Part shown: piece by piece, positions 1 through 6,080 of the stretch | Layout of the letters: each line of letters starts with the position of its first letter | Position numbering within the stretch: position 1 is the stretch's first letter | NCBI GenBank assembly: GCA_013203415.1 | Contig: JABMQE010000071.1 | Coordinates: forward strand, 1-13,121 | DNA: 13,121 bases | Direction: 5' to 3' | From: Candidatus Falkowiibacteriota bacterium | Lineage (GTDB): Bacteria; Patescibacteriota; Patescibacteriia; UBA2591; JABMQE01 | The notes under the pieces: model-generated | The model's input: only the letters and a program-made list of their open reading frames with translations | Databases searched by the model: none | What the model was told of the DNA's origin: nothing | Program-made: the position numbers and the translations under genes

Positions 1-20
1 AAGCACTATAAATCTTAATT

Positions 21-48
21 GAAGGCGAGATTCGCGAATCTCGCCTTC
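21..48. repeat. 28-bp perfect palindrome, GAAGGC family
   Basis: The half-site GAAGGCGAGATTCG is followed directly by its exact reverse complement, centred between bases 34 and 35. The same skeleton recurs at 11710-11737, 11819-11846 and, two bases shorter on each side, inside queH at 6307-6330. In RNA it would form a 12-14 bp hairpin just ahead of the first gene, and its right edge is followed by AGGAG, the likely ribosome binding site of that gene. It may be a terminator-like hairpin for an upstream gene, but no T-run follows on the + strand. Confidence 0.9.
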
Positions 49-66
49 AGGAGATTAAAATTTGAT

Positions 67-882
67 ATGAAATATTTAATTATTGGCAATGGCTATCTTG
101 GCCAACAATTTAAGAAATATTTTTCTAACTCGGTGATGAGCGAGGTTAGGATAAAAGAAGAGAAAGATGTTCTTGGGGAAATTGAACGGGTTAAGCCGGA
201 TTGGGTTTTGAACTGTGCTGGGGTTACTGGCCGGCCGAATATTGACTGGTGCGAAGAGCATAAACAAGAAACATTTGAGGGTAATGTTTTGTTGCCTTTA
301 ATGATTGCGCGAGCTTGTGAGAAAAAGAATGTTAAGATGATGCATTTGGGCTCTGGGTGTGTTTATTCTGGTGATAATAATGGTGAGGGCTGGAGCGAAG
401 ATGACAGCCCGAATTTTGCTGGGAGTTTTTATTCTAAGACAAAGGCCTTAAGCGAAGATATACTTAAGGATTATGATGTTTTGCAGTTGCGACTTAGGAT
501 GCCGATTGATTCTGATATTACAAGTGAGAGAAATTTTATAAAAAAGATTACGAAATATGAAAAGGTTATTGATGTTAGAAATTCGATGACGATTGTGGAT
601 GATTTATTGGAAGTTGCTAAAACGCTGACTGAGCGGAACAAGACCGGACTTTATAATGTTGTTAATCCCCTTCCCATGAGCCATTGTGAAATTCTGGATT
701 TGTATAAAAAAATGGTTGACCCAGATTTTGAGTATGAAATAATAAGTGTAGAGGACTTGCATAAAATGACTAAGGCGGAAAGGAGTAATTGTGTGTTGGA
801 TTGTGGGAAATTGATGGGTGAAATTGAGTTGCCGACTTTAAGAGAGAGGATTGTTGAGATTTTTAATAATTACCGGAAATGA
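67..882 (+). CDS. NAD(P)-dependent nucleotide-sugar epimerase/reductase, plant UER/RHM-C-like
   Basis: Short-chain dehydrogenase-type enzyme of 271 aa acting on a 4-keto-6-deoxy sugar nucleotide in the cytoplasm. The N-terminal Rossmann motif GNGYLG is at residues 7-12, and the catalytic YxxxK is YSKTK at 122-126. The segments GRPNIDWCE (55-63), FAGSFYSKTKA (117-127), LRLRMPI (141-147) and RNSMTIVDDLL (171-181) read, from memory, much more like the plant bifunctional dTDP/UDP-4-keto-6-deoxyglucose 3,5-epimerase/4-reductase (UER1, C-terminal half of RHM) than like ordinary RfbD. The ATG at 67 is chosen because homology begins there and AGGAG lies at 49-53, a rather long 13-nt spacing. A TTG at 19 in the same frame would translate the palindrome and is unlikely. 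Followed by rfbA, which supports a dTDP-rhamnose-type pathway. Family is sure; bifunctionality is inference. Confidence 0.85.
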   Translation: MKYLIIGNGYLGQQFKKYFSNSVMSEVRIKEEKDVLGEIERVKPDWVLNCAGVTGRPNIDWCEEHKQETFEGNVLLPLMIARACEKKNVKMMHLGSGCVYSGDNNGEGWSEDDSPNFAGSFYSKTKALSEDILKDYDVLQLRLRMPIDSDITSERNFIKKITKYEKVIDVRNSMTIVDDLLEVAKTLTERNKTGLYNVVNPLPMSHCEILDLYKKMVDPDFEYEIISVEDLHKMTKAERSNCVLDCGKLMGEIELPTLRERIVEIFNNYRK

Positions 883-886
883 AAGT

Positions 887-911
887 TGGTGCAGGATGGT
901 ATCCTGCACCA
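887..911. repeat. Hairpin repeat: 11-bp stem, GGT loop
   Basis: TGGTGCAGGAT (887-897), loop GGT, then the exact complement at 901-911. It starts 4 nt after the stop codon of the first gene, so it could stabilise that 3' end, but no T-run follows. It has the same plan as the hairpin at 942-966: 11-bp stem beginning TGGT and ending GAT, with a 3-nt loop. Confidence 0.85.
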
Positions 912-941
912 CTACGGATGCTTTATTTGCCTCGTTCGTTA

Positions 942-966
942 TGGTAGGTGATACCATCACCTACCA
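942..966. repeat. Hairpin repeat: 11-bp stem, ACC loop
   Basis: TGGTAGGTGAT (942-952), loop ACC, then the exact complement at 956-966. It is a sister of the hairpin at 887-911: the first four and last three stem bases agree, the four middle bases differ in both arms so pairing is kept, and the two loops are complementary to each other. The 164-nt gap 883-1046 between the two sugar genes holds this pair and a promoter candidate. Confidence 0.85.
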
Positions 967-994
967 ACAGATAAAATAAGGCATTGTTCGTCGG

Positions 995-1000
995 TATAAT
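995..1000 (+). promoter_or_regulatory. Candidate -10 box upstream of rfbA
   Basis: A perfect TATAAT lies 46 nt upstream of the rfbA ATG, just after the hairpin pair. No convincing -35 hexamer is seen at 16-18 nt spacing, so this is only a possible start site. Confidence 0.25.
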
Positions 1001-1046
1001 TCCATCTGTAAAGTCGATAATAGTTTAATATATTTATAACAATTTT

Positions 1047-1778
1047 ATGAAAGGAATAATTTTGGCAGGCGGCACAGGGTCGCGGTTGATGCCTTTAACC
1101 AAAGTAACAAACAAGCATCTTTTGCCGGTTTATGACAAGCCGATGATTTATTATCCAATTAAAACTTTGGCAGATGGCGGGATAAAGGATATTATGATTG
1201 TTTCGGGCAAGGGGCATGCCGGACATTTTTTAGAGCTTTTGGGCGATGGAGAGGAGTTTGATGCACGATTTTCTTACGCGATTCAGGTTGAGGCGGGCGG
1301 GATTGCGCAGGCATTAGGGCTTTGTTATGATTTTGCGGATAACGAGAAGGTGGCTGTTATTTTGGGGGATAATATTTTTGATTATGATATTTCTGGGGCG
1401 GTTAAAGATTTTGAACAGCAAGAAAGGGGCGCTAAAATATTTTTAAAAGAAGTAGATGACCCCAAAAGATTTGGGGTGGCAGAGATTAGCGGTGACCCAC
1501 CCAAGGGCGAGGCAGGTAAAATTATTGGTATTGAGGAAAAGCCGGAAAACCCAAAAAGCAATTACTGCGTGACTGGCCTATATTTTTTTGATAAGCAAGT
1601 TTGGGATGTTATAAAAACATTAAAGCCGTCTGGCAGGGGCGAGCTAGAGATTACAGATGTTAATAATTATTATATAAAACAAGGAATAATGAGTTTCGAG
1701 ATTCTTAAAGGTGAATGGACTGATGCTGGAACTTTTGATTCGTTGCTTAAAGCGAGTAATTTGATTGCTGGAAAATAG
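1047..1778 (+). CDS. rfbA: Glucose-1-phosphate thymidylyltransferase (short RfbA type)
   Basis: Joins glucose-1-phosphate and dTTP to give dTDP-glucose, the first step of dTDP-rhamnose and related sugars; cytoplasmic. The 243-aa length fits the short RfbA group. The nucleotide-binding signature GGTGSRLMPLT is at residues 8-18, the LLPVYDKPMIYYP block at 25-37, LGDNIFDYDI near 105-114, and EEKP near 162-165. The protein begins right at the family's usual N-terminus, MKGIILAGG, so ATG 1047 is safe, although no Shine-Dalgarno is seen upstream. A short extra loop (DPPKGEAG, near 150-157) sits before the KIIGIEEKP strand. It follows the reductase gene on the same strand with 164 nt between, and a terminator stands directly after it. 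The sugar 4,6-dehydratase expected in the pathway is not in the window. Confidence 0.95.
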   Translation: MKGIILAGGTGSRLMPLTKVTNKHLLPVYDKPMIYYPIKTLADGGIKDIMIVSGKGHAGHFLELLGDGEEFDARFSYAIQVEAGGIAQALGLCYDFADNEKVAVILGDNIFDYDISGAVKDFEQQERGAKIFLKEVDDPKRFGVAEISGDPPKGEAGKIIGIEEKPENPKSNYCVTGLYFFDKQVWDVIKTLKPSGRGELEITDVNNYYIKQGIMSFEILKGEWTDAGTFDSLLKASNLIAGK

Positions 1779-1788
1779 CAGGGCAAAT

Positions 1789-1825
1789 ATAAAAGCCACT
1801 CGCGGGAATTTTGAGCGGCTTTTTT
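1789..1825. terminator. Rho-independent terminator between convergent genes
   Basis: AAAAGCCACTC pairs with GAGCGGCTTTT (one A-C mismatch) over a 10-nt loop, followed by T residues on the + strand and preceded by A residues that become T on the minus strand. It lies between convergent rfbA and the membrane gene ending at 1844, so it can serve both. Confidence 0.8.
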
Positions 1826-1843
1826 GATTCTTAAAATTTGGTT

Positions 1844-2674
1844 TTAGATCCTAGCGGTGAATATGATAAGCAAAAAACAGGCGCTGGCGATGATTGCATA
1901 TTTTTGGATAATCTGTTTGGTTAGATTATTATTTAGGCGGTTTTTGATAAGACCGGAAATTATATAATATGAGACAGTCAGGATTAAGGCATTAACATAA
2001 AAACTGGTTGGCAGGAATGATACAGCCCAAAAAAGCTCGATTAAAACCAAGGCGGGAATTAGGATATAAAAATCCTTTTGGGCTTTTTGCTGGCCGATTA
2101 AATCATCAATCTTTTGATCTAACAACTCTCTTAATTTACCCTGCCCTTGTTCGCGGATAAAAGCGCGGATATAATAATTGTTATAAAAAACAAGCAAAAG
2201 AAAAACAGCAGCCAAAAAAAATAAAATCCAAGAACTAACCCCTAAAAAGATTCCAGCCGAGCCCAGGGAGGTAAAAATCATAAAAACTGTAAGAATGTTG
2301 AAATACGAAAAAAAATCACTGTAATCCTCTTTGAATGTTTTGGCATGAAAAAATATAAAGATTTTTTTTAGGAGCTGGCTTAAAAGGACCACAACTATAA
2401 CAGCAAAAAAATGTCTGAAAAAGAAATCCGCAAAAATCAAAAAGGAAAAAAAGGAAAGAAAAGCCAAAAGGAATAAAAAAGAAGGCAGGAGAAATTTTAG
2501 GTTTTTTTTATTAATCTTAAAACCGATGATATAAAAAAGGCTTGATATAACCAGTAAAAAAATAATAATTAAAAAAATCCAACCCGAGGCCGGACTAGCA
2601 AACATCCACTCCAAACTTATAAACACCAAAATCGGAACAATATAAGGCGTTAAAATTTTAGCGAGGGAGGGCAT
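1844..2674 (-). CDS. Multi-pass membrane protein, unknown function
   Basis: An unrecognised 276-aa protein that is almost entirely hydrophobic, with about nine predicted membrane spans: two or three near the N-terminus, a dense Phe-rich pair near residues 65-115, a charged loop around 170-190 (EQGQGKLRELLDQKIDDL), and two or three near the C-terminus. No catalytic motif stands out. The frame stays open to a GTG at 2704, which would add ten residues, but that GTG lies inside an inverted-repeat arm (2696-2705) shared with another repeat in the window. The ATG at 2674 is therefore preferred. Neither start has a clear Shine-Dalgarno. It is the last gene of the minus-strand block and ends at the shared terminator. 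Confidence 0.7.
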   Translation of the reverse strand: MPSLAKILTPYIVPILVFISLEWMFASPASGWIFLIIIFLLVISSLFYIIGFKINKKNLKFLLPSFLFLLAFLSFFSFLIFADFFFRHFFAVIVVVLLSQLLKKIFIFFHAKTFKEDYSDFFSYFNILTVFMIFTSLGSAGIFLGVSSWILFFLAAVFLLLVFYNNYYIRAFIREQGQGKLRELLDQKIDDLIGQQKAQKDFYILIPALVLIELFWAVSFLPTSFYVNALILTVSYYIISGLIKNRLNNNLTKQIIQKYAIIASACFLLIIFTARI

Positions 2675-2695
2675 GGGATATTTTGTTATTATTTT

Positions 2696-2819
2696 ACCCC
2701 GCACCAGAAGGCCCCAAACTCATGTTTGGAGACGAAGATGCAAGGCCATTAAACCTTCGGTGCGGGGTTTCGCTCCCGGCACCGTATTATTAGGTGCCCC
2801 CAGCTCTTACCGGGGGAGC
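2696..2819. repeat. Composite nested inverted repeats
   Basis: Two adjoining multi-arm palindromes. In the first, ACCCCGCACC (2696-2705) pairs with GGTGCGGGGT (2759-2768) and encloses CCAAAC/GTTTGG. In the second, GCTCCCGG (2772-2779) pairs with CCGGGGGAGC (2810-2819) and encloses GGCACC (2778-2783) / GGTGCC (2793-2798). The right part overlaps the last codons and stop of the gene at 2807-3628; the left arm overlaps a possible GTG start of the next gene. The ACCCC(G/A)GCACC arms recur at 11534-11574. Confidence 0.75.
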
Positions 2820-3628
2820 TTCACGGTAAATTCGTTAGAATAGATTTGTCTGCCGATTTTTTCTTTTTGGTCGTAGTGAGCTGCAATGCGATATCGGCCC
2901 TGCATCGGCTCTAAGATTTCCTGACCCGCGCTATCGCAAGATTTAGCAATATCCGAAGAAACAGAGTAGGAAGCCCCTTCGGTGATTTTTAGTGTGCTTT
3001 CGTCTATAAATTTGTCGGCTTCTTCGGGAGTGCAGTTTTTTATCTCGTAGACCTGGCAGTCAATCGGATCCTCGTAAAAAACAATTCTAGAGTTTTCAAA
3101 CAAAAGACCAATGCCCGAGCTTAACCACTCCTTGGTCTCGGTATTATATTTTTCGAGGCGCATAATGGCTGGCCTTAGGCAGAGCGAGATTGGGAAGCCG
3201 TATTCTATTTCTTCTAAAAGGTTGCTTTTTAGATCTAGGGTTATAGCTTCACCAGCAGCATACTCTTCTTTTAGAGTCTTGATATACACTGCGCCACCCG
3301 TTGCGCTGCATATATGGTTAAGGCAAGCCGGCGAGGCGTTACTAAAATAGCATTCGTCTTTGCAGTCGCTACATCGATTTTCATAACGAGATGCAAGGTC
3401 CTTATTTATTTCGGAACTAAAATATTTAGCGCAATCAAAGCTGCAGCCGGTTTCTATTTCGAAGGCGCAATCCGATGCCAAGTCGCAAAAGCTTGCCGCT
3501 TCTGCTTGTTTATCTATTTTAGTTTTTATATTATTACAACCCGCTTCGGTAAAAGGATAAAAAACATAATAGACGACTACTGCAATAATAGCGACAAATA
3601 CGAGGATAAGGAGTGTTTTTTTGGACAT
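2807..3628 (-). CDS. Membrane-anchored, Cys-rich exported protein
   Basis: A 273-aa protein of unknown function. Residues 5-24 form one N-terminal membrane span after a KK pair, so the rest should lie outside the membrane. Ten cysteines crowd residues 31-107 (31, 48, 54, 62, 66, 86, 89, 93, 102, 107) and four more follow (150, 191, 199, 231). The even total suggests disulfides. Residues from about 113 onward alternate like a beta-sandwich and end in a strand-like YSNEFTVKLPR, recalling immunoglobulin-like or proteinase-inhibitor-like domains; this is an impression only. No lipobox is seen. The last codons lie in a repeat hairpin (2772-2819). No Shine-Dalgarno precedes ATG 3628; a promoter candidate lies at 3675-3702. 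Confidence 0.75.
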   Translation of the reverse strand: MSKKTLLILVFVAIIAVVVYYVFYPFTEAGCNNIKTKIDKQAEAASFCDLASDCAFEIETGCSFDCAKYFSSEINKDLASRYENRCSDCKDECYFSNASPACLNHICSATGGAVYIKTLKEEYAAGEAITLDLKSNLLEEIEYGFPISLCLRPAIMRLEKYNTETKEWLSSGIGLLFENSRIVFYEDPIDCQVYEIKNCTPEEADKFIDESTLKITEGASYSVSSDIAKSCDSAGQEILEPMQGRYRIAAHYDQKEKIGRQIYSNEFTVKLPR

Positions 3629-3674
3629 TTATTTTCTATTTACTAATATTCACAAGCTTTTGACTTGTTATGAT

Positions 3675-3702
3675 AGTTTACTGGTTTTTGAATTTTTGTC
3701 AA
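3675..3702 (-). promoter_or_regulatory. Candidate promoter for the Cys-rich protein gene
   Basis: On the minus strand a perfect TTGACA (3702-3697) is followed after 16 nt by TAAACT (3680-3675), a 4-of-6 match to the -10 box, 46 nt before the ATG at 3628. Directly upstream lies the nested inverted repeat 3703-3769. Confidence 0.4.
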
Positions 3703-3769
3703 CCCTGAACCACTCGCTACCCATGAACCACTCTCCCTGTTCGAGTTCATGGTTCGCTCGGGTTCAGGG
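3703..3769. repeat. Nested inverted repeat downstream of slipin gene
   Basis: The outer arms CCCTGAACC (3703-3711) and GGTTCAGGG (3761-3769) enclose the inner arms CCATGAAC (3721-3728) and GTTCATGG (3745-3752). It fills the gap between the slipin stop and the promoter candidate for the next gene and may fold as a transcript-end hairpin for the slipin mRNA. It belongs to the general repeat population of this window rather than being a simple terminator, as no T-run follows. Confidence 0.75.
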
Positions 3770-3775
3770 CAAGCC

Positions 3776-4519
3776 CTATTTTCTAAACCCGGAGTAGGCC
3801 TTTAGCATTTCTAATGGCATGCCGAGAATGATGGTGTTTGATTGGTCGGAGCTTAAATCATTTATGGATTGGAGGGTGCGCAGATGCAGAGCGCCATCGC
3901 TTTCGCCCAATATTTTAGCGGCTTTGGCCATATTTTCGGCGGCATCGACTTCACCTTGGGCTTTGTTAATAACTGCACGTTTTTCACGCTCGGCCTCGGC
4001 TTGTTTGGCGATGGTTCTTTTCATTTCTTCCGGCAAGGTGATATCTTTTAGGTCTACATTATCAACTTTTACCCCCCAAGGGTCGGTAGCAACATCCACT
4101 ATCTCACGAATGCGGTTTGAAATTTGGTCGCGGTTCGAGAGGAGTTCATCAAGTGTGACTTCGCCGACAACGTTTCTCATTGTTGTTTGGGCGAGCTGGG
4201 AAACTGCATAGAAAAAGTTTTCTACTTCGATAATGGCTTTTTCGGCACCGGAAACTTTGTAGTAGATAACAGCATTGACTTTGACCGAAACATTGTCCTT
4301 GGTTATAGCTTCCTGGTCTGGGACATCCACGGCTTTAACACGCATGTCCACTTTGCGTAAGCTTTGGAAAATTGGAAATGCAAGACGCCAGCCCGGAGTT
4401 TTTGTTTTTTGATATCGGCCCATAAAGAACGTTACTCCCCGCTCGTATTGGTTAACCTGGCGGATGGAGATGAGCATGATGAACAGGATGACTCCTCCGA
4501 TGATGTAGAAAATGGTCAT
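3776..4519 (-). CDS. Slipin / stomatin-like SPFH (band 7) membrane protein
   Basis: A 247-aa stomatin-family scaffold protein, thought in other organisms to organise membrane microdomains. Residues 3-19 form an N-terminal membrane hairpin or span. The SPFH domain follows, with QYERGVTFFMGRY (24-36), PGWRLAFPIFQSLRKVDMR (42-60) and DVPDQEAITKDNVSVKVNAVIYYKV (65-89). An Ala/Glu/Lys-rich coiled coil at about 165-200 (KQAEAEREKRAVINKAQGE) and a hydrophobic C-terminal oligomerisation segment (TIILGMPLEM) complete the family layout. Length is normal. The usual bacterial partner, an NfeD-type protein, is not next to it. The start lies behind an unusual octamer array (4532-4619), without Shine-Dalgarno. 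Confidence 0.9.
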   Translation of the reverse strand: MTIFYIIGGVILFIMLISIRQVNQYERGVTFFMGRYQKTKTPGWRLAFPIFQSLRKVDMRVKAVDVPDQEAITKDNVSVKVNAVIYYKVSGAEKAIIEVENFFYAVSQLAQTTMRNVVGEVTLDELLSNRDQISNRIREIVDVATDPWGVKVDNVDLKDITLPEEMKRTIAKQAEAEREKRAVINKAQGEVDAAENMAKAAKILGESDGALHLRTLQSINDLSSDQSNTIILGMPLEMLKAYSGFRK

Positions 4520-4531
4520 ACGGTTATTGTT

Positions 4532-4619
4532 AAGTAATTAAGTAACTGAGTAATCGAGTAATAAAGTAATCGAGTAACAAAGTAAATTACTTAATTACTT
4601 AGTTACTTAGTTACTATAT
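4532..4619. repeat. Octamer tandem array that turns into its own complement
   Basis: Seven direct 8-bp units of the form (A/G)AGTAAYN-like sequence (aagtaatt, aagtaact, gagtaatc, gagtaata, aagtaatc, gagtaaca, aagtaaat) run from 4532 to 4587, then units of the opposite sense (tacttaat, tacttagt, tacttagt, tactatat) to 4619. The two halves can pair as a long, slippable hairpin. It fills nearly the whole gap between the slipin start and the stop of the upstream gene on the minus strand, so it may act as terminator, spacer or binding array. Confidence 0.85.
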
Positions 4620-4624
4620 CATCG

Positions 4625-4966
4625 TTATACTACCATCAATCCGAAAACTATTAATCCCAGTACTAGCAAGGTGATTAGAGTGATCATGAGTGTTTTCATG
4701 GCTTCTCGAGCTTTTTTTTCAACATGGAGAAGGTAGGCAGGATAACCAAGAACGATGAGAGTGGAGATGGCGGCGGAGAAGACGAAAATGAGAAGAAAGA
4801 GGATGGGGTTTAGAATCTGGTTATCAACAAATTGGTCACGGAAAATAGAGGAGGCAGTGGTGCCGAGAGCGATTAGAACAGTGATGTAGATGGCTTCGAG
4901 AACGCCGGCTAAGATGCCGGATTTGATAAGGTGGGAGTTGGTTGGATTTTTTTTGAATAGAGACAT
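4625..4966 (-). CDS. Small membrane protein, three spans, unknown
   Basis: An unrecognised 113-aa protein. A polar N-terminus (SLFKKNPTNSH) is followed by spans at about residues 16-36, 52-80 and 92-113, the last ending at the C-terminus. Between the second and third span lies the charged stretch HVEKKAREAMK. Such a layout without conserved polar residues in the spans gives no hint of transport or catalysis. It begins 20 nt after the stop of the membrane protein at 4987-5493, so the two are probably co-transcribed. No strong Shine-Dalgarno is visible before ATG 4966. Confidence 0.7.
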   Translation of the reverse strand: MSLFKKNPTNSHLIKSGILAGVLEAIYITVLIALGTTASSIFRDQFVDNQILNPILFLLIFVFSAAISTLIVLGYPAYLLHVEKKAREAMKTLMITLITLLVLGLIVFGLMVV

Positions 4967-4986
4967 GATGGTTTTTTATTAATTTA

Positions 4987-5493
4987 TTAGCTTATTTTTT
5001 CTTCACTTTTTATAAATATATATAATATAACATTTAGGCCAGCGGCGACTAGGACGCCGTAGAGTACGGCTTCGCGGGTGACGTTTTCGCTAAAAGAGAT
5101 GAGGCGGAGATTATATAAGCGGTTAAGCCAGGGGGCTTCGGGCGGATACCACCAAAAAAATGAGTTGTCCGGATCTGGCAGCCACCACATGCCCTGGCCG
5201 ATTCTTAATGTTTTGTTCCAGAACCAGTAGCTTAAACTCTCGAGCCCGCCAAGAACCCAGAGAGCGAGAAAGATAAAGTATTTCCAGCCCCAGTTGGTTT
5301 TTTTTATGACTGCGACAGTGCTGGTGACCCCAAACAGGAGACCTATTATGACAACAGGATAAATAAAATTTTCGTCCTTAAAATACCATGGGACTCGAGA
5401 CCAATCGTTATAATGAGCCATAACATTGGCCTTGATAAGCGCGTCGGCAAGGCCTAAGAGAACGATGTGCAAAAACGAAACAAGGAGTATCAT
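4987..5493 (-). CDS. Trp-rich membrane protein, about four spans, unknown
   Basis: An unrecognised 168-aa protein. Spans lie at about residues 1-20, 43-63, 71-93 and 143-162. The loop between the third and fourth is rich in aromatic residues (WFWNKTLRIGQGMWWLPDP, then FFWWYPPEAPW), which suggests a segment lying at the membrane surface. The C-terminus is charged (KSEEKIS). It follows the 115-aa gene by 23 nt and precedes another membrane gene by 20 nt, so it sits in the middle of the minus-strand block. GAAGG lies about 5 nt upstream of ATG 5493 as a weak ribosome binding site. Confidence 0.7.
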   Translation of the reverse strand: MILLVSFLHIVLLGLADALIKANVMAHYNDWSRVPWYFKDENFIYPVVIIGLLFGVTSTVAVIKKTNWGWKYFIFLALWVLGGLESLSYWFWNKTLRIGQGMWWLPDPDNSFFWWYPPEAPWLNRLYNLRLISFSENVTREAVLYGVLVAAGLNVILYIFIKSEEKIS

Positions 5494-5516
5494 AGAAGGA
5501 TTTTATTTTTATTTTA

Positions 5517-5864
5517 TTATACAAAGTTTCCTGCTTCCATCTCTACCCATCTGTCATCATCCTCATCCCATTTATAGGCATCCATATATTGAACAACCTC
5601 GTCTTCGGAAAATACATAATCCACGCGCATATCGGAACCAGCGCGGTTTGAATAGATTGTTTTTTTATCTATAACTTTTGGCTTGGTGGTGCGTTCTAAT
5701 TTCATTTTACCTAGGGGACCGGTGAATTCTATGCGTTCTATTTTGCCTTTTATTGGATTATTATGTTTGTCTTCGCCAATTTCAATATCTTCCTCGCTTT
5801 GCTCTGCGGGAGAGAATTTTTCCTTGACCATTGATATTATGTTTTGCCAGCGGTCATCATTCAT
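5517..5864 (-). CDS. Small acidic conserved-type protein, unknown
   Basis: A soluble 115-aa acidic protein without membrane spans. Features are the N-terminal NDDRWQNIISMVKEKF, the core IERIEFTGPLGKMKLERTTKP (residues 43-63), DKKTIYSNRAGSD, and an acidic C-terminus YKWDEDDDRWVEME. From memory, proteins with this 'EFxGPLGKMKLExTTKP ... YKWDED' pattern recur in Parcubacteria-group genomes and have no known function; this supports the lineage guess but was not checked. It starts only 3 nt after the stop of the upstream 70-aa gene, so translation is probably coupled. Confidence 0.75.
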   Translation of the reverse strand: MNDDRWQNIISMVKEKFSPAEQSEEDIEIGEDKHNNPIKGKIERIEFTGPLGKMKLERTTKPKVIDKKTIYSNRAGSDMRVDYVFSEDEVVQYMDAYKWDEDDDRWVEMEAGNFV

Positions 5865-5867
5865 ATT

Positions 5868-6080
5868 TTAATGATTGCGTTTTATATTTTTAAATACGAT
5901 AAAGAAAAGTGCTCCAGAGAAAACGAGCAGAAAAAATACTATTAATATATAGTAGTAATTGCCACCGTAAATACTATAAATTGCAATAGCAATTATTAAA
6001 GCAACAACAGCTCGAATTATTATTTGGACAGAAGCAAGTGTTTTTCTTAATTTACTTTTCTGTTTTTTTGTTTTATCCAT
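5868..6080 (-). CDS. Small two-span membrane protein, unknown
   Basis: A 70-aa protein with a strongly basic N-terminus (DKTKKQKSKLRK), spans at about residues 19-39 and 44-64, and a basic tail (KNIKRNH), so both ends should lie in the cytoplasm. Its start codon overlaps the last codons of queH by 8 nt and its stop lies 3 nt before the next gene, showing tight operon packing. No family is recognised. Confidence 0.7.
   Translation of the reverse strand: MDKTKKQKSKLRKTLASVQIIIRAVVALIIAIAIYSIYGGNYYYILIVFFLLVFSGALFFIVFKNIKRNH

Noticed and set aside
1459..1477. Perfect 8-bp stem ACCCCAAA / TTTGGGGT within rfbA
   Set aside because: It encodes DDPKRFGV, a conserved RfbA segment, so it is not an insertion; the pairing is most simply due to chance in the codons.
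3819..4211. Open frames opposite the slipin gene, also 3869-4051 and 4124-4360
   Set aside because: Shadows of a strongly conserved SPFH coding frame; the Ser/Ala/Arg-rich peptides have no ribosome binding sites or family features.
4532..4619. CRISPR array
   Set aside because: The units are 8 bp, contiguous and without unique spacers, and no cas gene is in the window.
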